Of a stretch of DNA of 34,091 bases, positions 17,775-26,707 are shown one piece after another (within the stretch, counting starts at the first letter, position 1; every line of letters starts with the position of its first letter). The notes under the pieces are model-generated. The model made no database searches. It had not been told where the DNA came from and was given only the letters and a program-made list of their open reading frames with translations. The position numbers and the translations under genes are program-made. Origin of the DNA: Thraustochytrium sp. TN22 (taxonomy: Eukaryota; Sar; Bigyra; Thraustochytrida; Thraustochytriidae); contig JABLUY010000320.1 of the NCBI GenBank assembly GCA_013306675.1, positions 1 to 34,091 of the forward strand. Reading direction: 5' to 3'.

Positions 17775-20700
17775 GCGCCGCAGGCCGCCGTTGGCAGGCT
17801 TCACACCGAGCGCAAGTCGCCGCGACTCGAACAAGAACTGATAAAAGCCGCGGATGACCCGGATGAGCTGCGACGTGTCGCGAGACAGGCCATGGCACAA
17901 ACCGAACGCCTCAGGCAGGTGAATCGCCTGGCGCGCGAGCTGTCAACGCGTCATGATCAGAAATCACAGTTCGCCTTCATCATCCGCATGCTCTCCAAGA
18001 TTGTGAACGCGGAGCGCGCCATCCTGTATCTCGTGGACACGGAGCACCAGTGTCTGCGCGTGCAGGTAGCGCGGCATCATGGCGAAGGTGAAGTCGAGGG
18101 CGACTTTGACATTGCGTCCGTGCCGATTCCGCTCGACAAGGGCATCGTCGGCGCGGTGGCACGCGAGGGCATGAGCGTGAACGTGGAGCACGCGCCGAGC
18201 GACGCGCGCTTCAATGCCGAGGTGGACGACGCGACCGTGTCCAAGCTGAAAACGCACTCCCTTCTCACAGTTCCCATAGGATACCCAGAGCGCAAGCTGC
18301 CCGTGCTGTTGGGGCGTGGCTTCACAGCGCTCGATCTGGAGACCACACTCCAGCAGGACCACGAGCGTCTCGAGGCGACAGGCCCTGAAGAGCGTCTCTC
18401 AGTGATCGCAGTGGTGCAGGTGGTCAACAAGCGAGGCGCCGAGGGCCAGATTGAGGCGTTCACGGAGGATGACCAGCTTGTGCTGGAGTCGTCCATGAGC
18501 ATCTTGGCCGGCTACATGCTGCACGTGCAGCTCCGCGAGCGGGAGATGGCCGAGCGCAAGCGCAAGGAGGCCATTTTGAGCATTGCCGTGGCGCTAAGCT
18601 CGACGCTCGACGCTCGCTCGCTGATTGTGACGGTAGTGCAGAAGCTGCAGCGTACCTTCAACGCGGAGCGCTGCTCGCTCTTCATTGTGGACGCGGAGGC
18701 TGGGATGATGTGGACCATGGCGAGCGGCGCTGGCCAGCTCTGGTCGCGGCGCGGAACCGCGAACGGCGGCAACGAGGCAGACATCGTGCGCCTGCCGCTG
18801 AACAAGGGCATCATGGGCCACGTGGCGCGCACGGGCGAGCTGGTGAACGTGCACGACACCAAGATCGAGACTCGCTTTGACCCAACCGTGGACAGCGAGC
18901 GCGGCGTGACGACGCGCTGCATGCTATGCGGCGCGGTGCGCAATTTTGAGGGCAAGGTCGTGGCCGTGGTGCGTCTGATCAACAAACAGGATTCCGCGAC
19001 CGCGTCGTCGTGGACCTCGTCGTCGTCCGCCGGGCCGCACGCCGCCTCGGGCGCGGCGAGAGTTACCGGCGACGGCCTGCTCGAGAGCGGCGACACCAAG
19101 CACCGGTCCATGATGCGCATGCGTCAGTCGGGCCTGGGCCGCAGCGCCGCAAGCTCGCTGTCCAGCAACTTCCGCGTACGCGCCGGGTCCAAGCGGCGCG
19201 GAAGCGTGGTGTACGGCGCGGGCGACAACTTCGAGGTCAACTTTGACGTGGACGACGAGAAGCTGCTGGTGGGTTTGTTCTCTATGCTGGGCGTGGCCGT
19301 GGCCAACGCAGAGCTCTTCTCCAAGTCCTTTGTCGCGCGACACCGGCTCAAGTGTGTGCTGGAGAACGTGTCAGAGCTGGTTCTCACGGTGGACAAGGGT
19401 GGAATGCTCATGGGCTGCAACCGGTCGAGCGCGGAGCTGAACCAGCTGTTTGGGACCAACATCCCGCGCTCCTCCATGCGAGCGCTGCGCGTGACCGAGT
19501 GGCTGCCGGACAGGCAGATCACGAGCGAGCTGCAGGCGGTCCTGCACGAGGCCGTCTCGGACGAGAGCCGCGCTCGCGCCATTGGCGTCACGCGGTCAGA
19601 CCACAAGGTGGGCGCCGGCTCGCACGTAGTTAACTACACGATCAAGCCGATGCTGGGCGTGGGCGACAGTCTGTCGGAGATTCTGCGCGCGCAGGAGCTT
19701 CTCAGCCTCCAGCGCGCCACTGTGGCCAATGACGTGGAGGCGGCCACCTCGGCGCCAGACTTGGACACGCACGGCGCAGAGTGCAGCGAGACTGAATTCG
19801 ACGGGGGCCCGGACTTGGGCGGGCTTATGGCGGCGGCGGCGGCGGCGGCGGTGGCGGCGGAGGATTCGCAAGGGATCGACCTCGGGGCGGCCTCAAGCAA
19901 GTCTCTTCCAGCGATTCTGTCTCGGGCGACGGCGCCGCAGGATCGCGGCGGGGAGGACGCAGAGCAGCAGGAGGCATTGGACGAGGACCTCATGGAGGAC
20001 GCCGACTCGGGCCCTGGGAGCGTCGCACAGCGACGCGTGGAGCTGAACAGCGACGTGATCGGCGCCGTCCTGTGTATTGACGACAAAACTCCGGAGCAGA
20101 AGCTGCTGAGCACGCTCAACAAGTACCTGGCGCCTGACCTGGTGGACCACCTCTTGCAAGACGGCCAGCTCAAGCTGGGCGGCACGCGGCAAAAGGTTAG
20201 CATTCTCTTCAGTGACATCCGGGGGTTCACGACCTTTAGCGAGCAGGTGGGCCCCGAGGAGGTCTTCGCGACGCTCAACGAGTACTTTAGCTGCATGGTG
20301 GACGTCATCACGCGCCATGGAGGCATCGTGGACAAGTTCATCGGCGACGCGCTCATGGCAGTCTTTGGCGTGCCACACCAGAGCGAACGCGACGCCTACA
20401 ACGCGTGCCTGGCGGCCAACGCGATGGAGTCGGCGCTTGCCGCCTTTAACGCGGCGCGCCGCGCGCAGGGCAAGCCGATCATCAAGATCGGGGTCGGCGT
20501 CAGCTGCGGCTACGTGCTCTCGGGGAACATCGGGTCGGAGAACCGCTTCGAGTACACGGTCATTGGTGACGCGGTCAATGTCGCCTCGCGCCTCGAGACC
20601 TCCACCAAGGAGTTCTCTGTGTCCAACCTCGTCAGCGAGGCCACCTACGAGGACATGCGCGCGAGCGGCTGCCCCGTGCAGATCGTGGGCGCAGCAGACG

Positions 20701-21341
20701 GCTCCGGCACGGACGCGCCGGTCGCGACCGCCGCCTCGCCGGACCAGCCTTGGGTCTTTCTGCGCGAGGTGGACCGCGTGCGGGTCGCGGGCAAGGACGA
20801 GCAGACCCAGCTCTATGAGATCGTCGGCGTGGGCGCCGACCTGTCCGAGGCGCTGCCGGCGTCCAAGGCCGCCGCGCTGCGTGCCTATCAGGAGGGCCTC
20901 GAGGCCTACCGGCGGCGCGACATTGAGACGGCGCTGGAGCGCTTTGAGGCCGCGGCGGACGGCGGCGACGGGCCGGCTTGCCTCTTCGAGGAGCGCTGCG
21001 AGTTCCTCATCAAGAATCCGCCCAGTGAGTCTTGGGACGGCGTCTGGGACATGCAAAAGGTCTCGGTCTGGACCTACAACCCAGGCATTGTCAAGGCGCC
21101 CAGCACTGCCGCCGTCGAGCCGCTTTCGCGCCGCATCTCGCGCAAGAACCTCACCTCCACCTCGCTTCCCGAGAGTGCCTCGCACGCGCTCCACGACAGC
21201 AAGCCCAAGAACCAGGTTCACCTGCCCGACGTCCCTGGCGCCGGCGCTGGCAAGCTCCAGCAGGGTCGTCTCAAGCGCTCCAAGAGCATCATCATGCCTG
21301 CCTCCCCCAACTTTTTCGGCGGCGACCATGGCGCCGAGTGA
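17646..21341 (+). CDS. Class III adenylate cyclase with two GAF domains and a PAS-like domain
   Basis: 1231 residues; the ATG has an excellent context (ACCATGG). The N-terminus MGAGASASS fits an N-myristoylation signal, so lipid anchoring is likely. 23 Gln follow. GAF1 spans about 100-265 and GAF2 about 310-450. GAF2's closing helix (LLVGLFSMLGVAVANAELF) is displaced to about 540-558 by a Ser-rich insert. A PAS-like unit lies at about 568-668 and an acidic linker at about 700-800. The cyclase domain (about 825-1000) has FSDIRGFT near 855 (metal Asp), DKFIGD at 896 (Lys for adenine) and YTVIGDAVNVASR from 970 (Thr for adenine, Asn/Arg for catalysis), all favouring ATP over GTP. The C-terminal 200 residues include a TPR-like helical pair. 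It makes cAMP; GAF domains often bind cyclic nucleotides, so feedback control is plausible. Confidence 0.92.
17706..17774 (+). repeat. Pure CAG tract in the cyclase gene
   Basis: 22 uninterrupted CAG codons (17706-17771) followed by one CAA give 23 Gln near the N-terminus. The poly-Gln tract in the 983-residue gene is instead a CAG/CAA mixture. Confidence 0.95.
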
Positions 21342-21601
21342 GCGAGTCTGTCCTCTCCTCTTCTCCGTGTACTTTTGCCTGCGTGGTAGCCTGGTTCGCC
21401 CCGTTCGCAAGCTGAGCTGTGATACCAGTAGCTATCGATGGATCAATTTTGATGCAAGCCTCTGATCAGCCTCCGAGTCACGGTCCGCGAGCTAGTGGCA
21501 AGCTGAGGTGAGCCCGCCCTCCTCCTGGTCGGACTCGACGTCACTGACAGAGAGCACAACCAGCGAGCAGACCGCTCGCGCGGCGAAGCGACTCGAGGAG
21601 C

Positions 21602-22483
21602 ATGGCGCAGCGGCCGAGCACGGCGCTGGTGGGCGGCCTGGAGGTCTGCCTGGCGTGGCCGAGCGCGGCTCGCGATGACGGAGGCGCCTCTGCGGCGGGC
21701 TCGGAGCCCGAGGGCATGGAGGTGGTCTTCCTCATGCACGGGCGGCTGCAGAAGCGCGAGACGCTGACCGCCCACGCGGAGCGCTTCGCGAAGCAGGGCT
21801 TTCTCGCCGTGTACTGGGACAACCCGAACCACGGCGGCCGCATGGTGGACGCGGCGCGCAACGAGGCCTGGGACCGCGGCAACGCGGTGCACGCCTCCGA
21901 CATGTATGCGCAGATGCTCGGTGCGCTGCACGACGTGCAGCTTATGCTGGACTTGCTGCCGGCCGTTCTCGGCATCACCTTCACGCGCACCGCCATCTTC
22001 GGCATCAGCCAGGGCGGCCACACCTGCCTCGTGATCATGGCGGCCGAGCCGCGTATCGATGTTTGCGTCTCGCTCATCTCCTCCGGCGACTACCTGCTCA
22101 ACATGCAAAAGCGCTACACGATGTTCTCGCAGAAGGAGAAGAGCAAGGGCAACTCCGTGCCCGATTTCGACGCGCTTGTGCCGCCTGCGCTCCTGCGCTG
22201 CCTCGAACGCTACGACCCCGTCAACAACCTCGAGGCCATGGCCGCGGGCTCGCGTCCCATGCTCCTCGTCAACGGCGGCGCCGACAAGCTCGTTCCGATT
22301 GAGTGCAACCAGAAGCTCGTCGCCGGCCTCGAGCCGCTCTACGCCGCCGCCGGCAAGCCCTCTAACCTGCACCACCTCGTCCTTGACGGCGTCAAGCACG
22401 CCACGCCCGAGCCCATGCTCCAGGCCGCACAGGACTGGCTCGATCGTCACCTCCGCGTCGCTCCTGCCTCCTCCTCCCTCTAA
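21602..22483 (+). CDS. Alpha/beta hydrolase (dienelactone-hydrolase/acyl-peptidase-like)
   Basis: 293 residues. The core alpha/beta hydrolase order is complete: strand plus oxyanion HGR (VVFLMHGRL, about 38-46), a DNPNHGGR loop, nucleophile elbow GISQGG with Ser136, acid NGGADKLVP with Asp228, and GVKHATPE with His266. No signal peptide or transit peptide was seen, so it is probably cytosolic. The Gly-Xaa-Ser-Xaa-Gly elbow and the short cap match small esterase/dienelactone-hydrolase-like proteins, but the substrate cannot be read from the sequence. The gene lies in the same orientation 260 bp after the cyclase. The 3' flank is AT-rich (TAAATTATAAAATAT) and may carry its polyadenylation signal. 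Confidence 0.85.
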   Translation: MAQRPSTALVGGLEVCLAWPSAARDDGGASAAGSEPEGMEVVFLMHGRLQKRETLTAHAERFAKQGFLAVYWDNPNHGGRMVDAARNEAWDRGNAVHASDMYAQMLGALHDVQLMLDLLPAVLGITFTRTAIFGISQGGHTCLVIMAAEPRIDVCVSLISSGDYLLNMQKRYTMFSQKEKSKGNSVPDFDALVPPALLRCLERYDPVNNLEAMAAGSRPMLLVNGGADKLVPIECNQKLVAGLEPLYAAAGKPSNLHHLVLDGVKHATPEPMLQAAQDWLDRHLRVAPASSSL

Positions 22484-23731
22484 ATTATAAAATATCAATG
22501 GCGAAGTACAAGTGCATAAAAAAAACCGAGTTGAACACCTGAACCAAGTCAAGCCCACGACGAGCGAGTTGACGAACCTACCCTACCACCTGCTAGGCCT
22601 TCCCCCTCTCACTCCCTGCGAGGCGATCCGCACCGTGACGTGCTTGCTCGCGCCCACCACGCCCACCACGATAATCTTACACACGAGTACCCTCGCTCGC
22701 TCGCGCTAGCGCAAGCAAGCGCACACTCTGACTCTTTCCTCGCTTTTCCACGCTAGTCGTTCCGGCTTCTTCTCTGCTGGCCGCTGCCGCTTTACTCGCT
22801 CCTCGGCTGGCCGTGACGGGGTCCGAGTCGCCCGTCGTCGCGCTTGGATGGAGCCTCGCGAGCCTCGCCCAGGCTGCCGGGTCCCCGCGCCTCGCTCCTC
22901 GCCTCGCAGCCTTCGAGCCCGGCTTCTCATCTCATTCCTTCGGATCCTCCCTCAGGCCAGGCTGGGAGCACCTGAGCGAGCTGAGCTGAGCTGAGGCTGC
23001 TGAGCTGAGCTCTCCTCGCTAACAACATCTCCTCGCCCGGCTTCGAGTTCCAGTTCTCCTCCGAGTTCGAGTCGCGGCCAATCATTGGCTGCCATTGGAT
23101 CTTTCCCCACGGGGCCCACGAGGTAGCCTAGAGTTAGTTCGTTCTCCTCCGAGCCCGAGCAGCCCGCTCGCGCCTCGCCGCCTCCTGACTTCACTTGTCA
23201 TTATTGGTGGCTCGGGCATCGGGCTCCTCCTCGTCCCCCTCTCGCGAGACCCGCCCAGCGCGCTGGCCCTTGCACGGGTCGAAGAGGAGCCATTGGGTTC
23301 TCGAGGCCGGCACGTGCCCATCCTCCCCGCCCACGGACCCGGCCCCGCGCGCGCTTCGCGCGCCTGCGCGCGCCCGGGTCCGGTGCAGCGGCGCGCGTCT
23401 GGCTCCCACGCGGGCGAGTCGCCGGGCGCCCCCCTCTGGGGCGTGGACGCGACGGCGGGAAGCAGAGGGGAGACTAGCGCGGACTGCGGGAGGGGGGGCA
23501 CGCGGCGAAGGCCGCCTGCACAGCGACGATCCCGCGCGAGGGCGCAGACAAACAAGCAACGCCGCGACTGGACTCCGCTCGCCCGCTCGCTCGCCCGCTC
23601 GCTCGCCCGCTCGCTCGCTCGCCCGCCCGCCCGCACGCACGCCCGCACGCACGCTCGCCCGCGCGCGCGCCCGCCCGAGGAAGGCAGACTCGCTCGCGCG
23701 GAGGCCCCAGCGGAGGCAGCGGAAAAGCAGG
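22484..23731. other. 1.25-kb intergenic region with GAGCT and GCTC/GCCC repeats
   Basis: AT-rich DNA follows the hydrolase stop. 22974-23012 is a run of GAGCT pentamers. 23574-23683 is a long alternation of GCTC and GCCC tetramers ending in GCAC units. A plus-strand frame from 23195 is open into the ankyrin gene, but upstream of 23732 it only encodes repetitive Ala/Arg/Pro/Ser, so it is read as leader. No independent gene was seen. Confidence 0.5.
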
Positions 23732-24181
23732 ATGTCGGGCATCGACCTGTGCGAGGCGGCCGGCGAGGGCGACAAGGAAGCGGTGCGCATGCTGCTGTTC
23801 GAGGAGGGCGTGGACATCAACGCGACGGACGAGTCGAACTGGACGGCGCTGCATATCGCCGCGTTCAACGGCGATGAGGACATGCTCATATTTCTGCTGG
23901 CGCAGGACGACGTGGACGTGAACGCCACGGATAACTCCGGCACCACGCCCTTCATGAACGTCGCGCTCAGCGGCAACATCGAGGCCGTCAAGCTGATGCT
24001 CGCGCACCCGGATCTCAAAATCACCAAGAAGGACAACAAGGGCAAGATGGCCGTCGACTACGCCAAGCAGCGCGGCGTGGATGATGTCATCAAGCTGGTC
24101 AAGAAGGAGACCAGCATTGCCATGAAGCTCAAGAAGGGTGCCTCGCGCCTCTCGCAGCGTCTCTCCGGCAAGCGCCGCTAA
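23732..24181 (+). CDS. Small ankyrin-repeat protein
   Basis: 149 residues starting MSGIDLCEAAGEGD. Three full ankyrin repeats plus a fourth partial one are visible: units end or begin with DINATDESNWTALHIAAFNGD, DVNATDNSGTTPFMNVALSGN and ITKKDNKGKMAVDYAKQRG. A basic tail (LKKGASRLSQRLSGKRR) follows. Ankyrin stacks mediate protein binding. No enzyme or membrane part is present, so it is probably an adaptor. The chosen ATG starts directly at the first helix; the in-frame upstream extension is compositional noise. The gene converges on PPIL3. Confidence 0.85.
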   Translation: MSGIDLCEAAGEGDKEAVRMLLFEEGVDINATDESNWTALHIAAFNGDEDMLIFLLAQDDVDVNATDNSGTTPFMNVALSGNIEAVKLMLAHPDLKITKKDNKGKMAVDYAKQRGVDDVIKLVKKETSIAMKLKKGASRLSQRLSGKRR

Positions 24182-24559
24182 GCGACGCCTTGCGATGCAC
24201 GCAACGAGCCCCCTCCACTCGTGCGCGTTGATTGTTGTTGACATACGTAGCGCTCGTGACCATAGTTACCGAAAGAAACGTCATCTTCTGCTGGCGATCA
24301 TTCTGCTCACCGTGACGCTGGCCACGAAGCTTGCCTTGCGAGCTGCAACGTCCCGCCGCCGTCGAATCGGACGGACGCGCTGCGCTGGCGACCCTGCGCG
24401 CCGCGACGCATCTTGTCGAGAATCGTTGATTTTAGCTCGTCTTAGAATACATCAAGGTCTGCTTTCTGACGTGTGGGTCGCGTGGCCTCACGGTCAGGCC
24501 ATCTTTTTGTTTCGACGTGTGGTTCGCGTGGCCTCCGGTCTGATTTTTCTCACGTGTCC
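24182..24559. repeat. Convergent 3' intergenic region with a 22-bp direct repeat
   Basis: Between the stops of the ankyrin and PPIL3 genes. The string beginning GACGTGTGG and ending GCGTGGCCTC occurs at 24468-24489 and 24514-24535 with one mismatch (46-bp period). No gene was seen. Confidence 0.6.
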
Positions 24560-25129
24560 TCATGACGTGCCCATGTCCGCGAGCGGGTTGGCGTGGATAG
24601 TAACGCCTTCAATGACGATGGGCTGAACGGGCCGGTTCTTCTTGCCGACCGGCGCGGCCTCCATGGCAGCCAGGACCTCCATCCCTTGGGTCACGACACC
24701 AAAGACACAGTAGACATCGTCCAGGTGCGGCTGCGCACCGTAGGTGAAGAAGAACTGCGAGCCATTCGAGTTTGCGCCCTTGTTCGCCATGGACAGCACT
24801 CCGCGTTTGTCGTGGCGTAGGCTCGGGTGAAACGAGTCCCCGAACTTGCCGCCCCAGATGCTCTCGCCGCCCTTGGGGCCACGTGCGCCCAGGTCGTACT
24901 CGTAGGGCGCTGCACCCTCTGCCGCGCCCTGGGCCGCAGCACCACGCCGCGCCGCCACGGCCGGGTCGCCCCCCTGCACCATGAAGCCCGCCATGTTGCG
25001 GTGGAAGGTGAGGCCGTCGTAGTAGCCGCTCGCGGCCAGCGCCAAGAAGTTGTAGCACACGCGCGGCACCTCCTCGCAGGCGAGCTCCACCTTGATGTCG
25101 CCCAGGCTCGTGCGCAGCGTCAGCGCCAT
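24560..25129 (-). CDS. PPIL3: Cyclophilin, PPIL3 (cyclophilin J) type
   Basis: 189 residues from the ATG at 25129, which gives MALTLRTSLGDIKVEL, matching the family's own start (MSVTLHTDVGDIKIE). It keeps FHR and [20 protein letters not shown], and the PPIL3-type QPHLDDVY in place of the WLDGKH of most cyclophilins. The ending ITIHANP-like motif (VTIHANPLAD) is also diagnostic. About 24 extra residues, rich in Ala/Gly/Arg, sit between GGDP and GGESIWGGKF and lengthen a surface loop. PPIL3 associates with the spliceosome; the His and Tyr replacements suggest weak or altered isomerase activity. An in-frame codon upstream at 25180 was not used. It converges on the ankyrin gene. Confidence 0.9.
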   Translation of the reverse strand: MALTLRTSLGDIKVELACEEVPRVCYNFLALAASGYYDGLTFHRNMAGFMVQGGDPAVAARRGAAAQGAAEGAAPYEYDLGARGPKGGESIWGGKFGDSFHPSLRHDKRGVLSMANKGANSNGSQFFFTYGAQPHLDDVYCVFGVVTQGMEVLAAMEAAPVGKKNRPVQPIVIEGVTIHANPLADMGTS

Positions 25130-25466
25130 GCTGCTGCCACCGCCGCGACGCGCGCCAGCGCTGAGTGAACGAACGTGCACGCGCTGGCCGCCGCGCCGGT
25201 GGTCGCGCTAGCTGCGCGACACCGCGCCGCGCCGCGCCGCGCCGCACCGCGCTTCTGCCGCGTCGGAGGAAGGTTGGTGGTTTGCTGGCCTGGCCTCGAC
25301 TCTCGAGTCTCGAGCTGCGCGCTCGCGACAAACCCACCAAGCTCAGCATCATCAAGGCACTGGTCACAGTCCGGCTGCGTTTACATAAATCTTAACAGCG
25401 CCGCGCTACATTTTTAGAACAGCGCCGGCCTGGCTGACGCTCGCTTCGCGTCAGTCACTCAGTCAG
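25130..25466. other. Intergenic region with CGCGC pentamers
   Basis: The PPIL3 promoter region. 25221-25252 is a CGCGC pentamer run, and CAGTCACTCAGTCAGTCAGG lies just before the stop of the next minus-strand gene. No gene was seen. Confidence 0.5.
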
Positions 25467-26597
25467 TCAGGTGTTGCCGAAGAGCATGGTGCCGAGCGCG
25501 TCCGTGGTGGCCGCGACGGCGCCCAGAATCCGCCTGCGCTGCGAGAGGAGAAGCGCCGCGACCGCGGACCCGACGGCCAGAGCGAGCACCTGGTCCTTGG
25601 TGAGCACGAGCGCGGGCTCGTCGTCGTCGCCAGGTTCCCCCGGGGCGCCGTCGGCAGTGCCCGTCTTGCGCCCCTGCGAGGTGGTCCCGGGACGCGGGCG
25701 GCCAGAACCCGAGGTCGTGCCGGGCGTGGCCGGGCCGGACGCGGACGACGGCGTGGCGGCCTCGCTCGAGGAGCCGGTGCCGGAGGCCGCTGCCGTGGAC
25801 GTGGAGGTCGCAGAAGGCGACGCGGAGGCGGCGCCAGCGGCACCGTTGGCCGCGCCGGCGTCCGCCGCGACGTTCTTGGCGCGGAGCGCTTCTGAGGCCG
25901 CGAGCTCCTCGTTGAGCGCGTGCAGGAGTTCCTGGCGCTTCTCGCGCGAGAGCAAAATGTTGTTGTTGTGAATGGCCAGGAAGCGCTGCGCGCCGTCAAC
26001 CTCGCCCAGATGCGGCAGCGTGTGCACGGTGTAGAGCTGCGCAAGCGCCGCGTACTGCGCGCACATCTCTGGCGTGGCGACGCCGCCGCGCTTGACGCGC
26101 TCCGCGTAGTGCCCCAGAAAGGCCTCCAGCTTCTCCTTGACCACCTCGTGCAGGCCGAGGTGCGACTTGAGGTTGAGCCACGCCAGCACGAGGTCAAAGG
26201 GCAGCGGGCCGTTCAGCCGCAGGAACCTGTCCAGCAGCTGCATGTCCGCCGACCCGGACGGCTCGCCGCCCTCGAAGATGCACTGCAAGAAGAGCATGGC
26301 CGCCTGCTGCTTGCTGCTCCCGCGGTCGTTCCGTCAATCCGTCAGTCCTTCAGTCAGGCAGGCAGCGGCAGCGGCATCATCTGCCGCAGCACGCAAGGCC
26401 AGCACAGCACGCAAGACCTACGCTGGAACATCCTGGCGGCTCTGCGGCTCGATCTCGAGCGCCGCGGTGCCCGCGCGCGCCTCGTCGAGGTGGCGCTTGA
26501 GCACGGGCCTGCACCGGCCGGCGCAGGCCGGCAGCGCGCCCGACAGCAGGTCCGCCTCGGCGCGCGCCAGGTCGGCGCGCAGCGCGGCGTCCGCCAT
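25467..26597 (-). CDS. PEX26: Tail-anchored PEX26-like peroxin, two exons
   Basis: Exon 1 is 26597-26422 and exon 2 is 26313-25467, joined in phase 2 to give 340 residues. The splice rests on GTAGGT (donor) and GAGCAG (acceptor) and removes an in-frame TAG. Residues about 1-200 are helical: AEADLLSGALPACAGRC, AAMLFLQCIFEGG, NGPLPFDLVLAWLNL, QLYTVHTLPHLGEVDGA. This order follows PEX26/APEM9 (a helix with accumulating ADLLL-like residues, a PFxVL-like helix, and an LPLG turn). A Ser/Thr/Gly-rich linker follows. One membrane helix (about 301-316) followed by Arg-Arg-Arg lies near the C-terminus, the layout of a tail-anchored peroxisomal protein. Known role: docks PEX1/PEX6, which extracts ubiquitinated PEX5. 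The head-to-head PEX2 supports the assignment. Overall similarity is low, so the assignment is an inference. Confidence 0.62.
26314..26421 (-). other. 108-bp spliceosomal intron in the PEX26-like gene
   Basis: On the minus strand it begins GTAGGT at 26421 and ends GAGCAG at 26314. CTGAC-like branch words occur within its last 45 bases. Removing it joins codon GC|C (Ala) and keeps the frame open; retaining it gives a stop two bases in. Confidence 0.65.
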
Positions 26598-26707
26598 GGC
26601 CCAGCCCCTCCGCGCTCGCTCGCTCGCCGCCCCGCCCCGCCCCGCGCCGCGCCGCGCCGCTTTGCGCGTTCTGGCGCGCGCGCAGCGCCGCCGCACGGAC
26701 AGGAGGC
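26598..26707. promoter_or_regulatory. 110-bp bidirectional promoter of the PEX26-like and PEX2 genes
   Basis: The two ATGs are 110 bp apart in opposite directions. The interval holds CCCCGCCCCGCCCCGC-like GC-boxes (about 26629-26650) and no TATA box. One compact element must initiate both transcripts, unless PEX2 starts at the later ATG (26795), which would widen the gap to 197 bp. Confidence 0.65.

Noticed and set aside
19893-21410. 505-codon minus-strand open frame opposite the adenylate cyclase
   Set aside because: Antisense shadow of the cyclase catalytic domain; no recognisable motif.
23195-23731. N-terminal extension of the ankyrin protein
   Set aside because: Open in frame, but it encodes only Ala/Arg/Pro/Ser repeats derived from GCTC/GCCC DNA.
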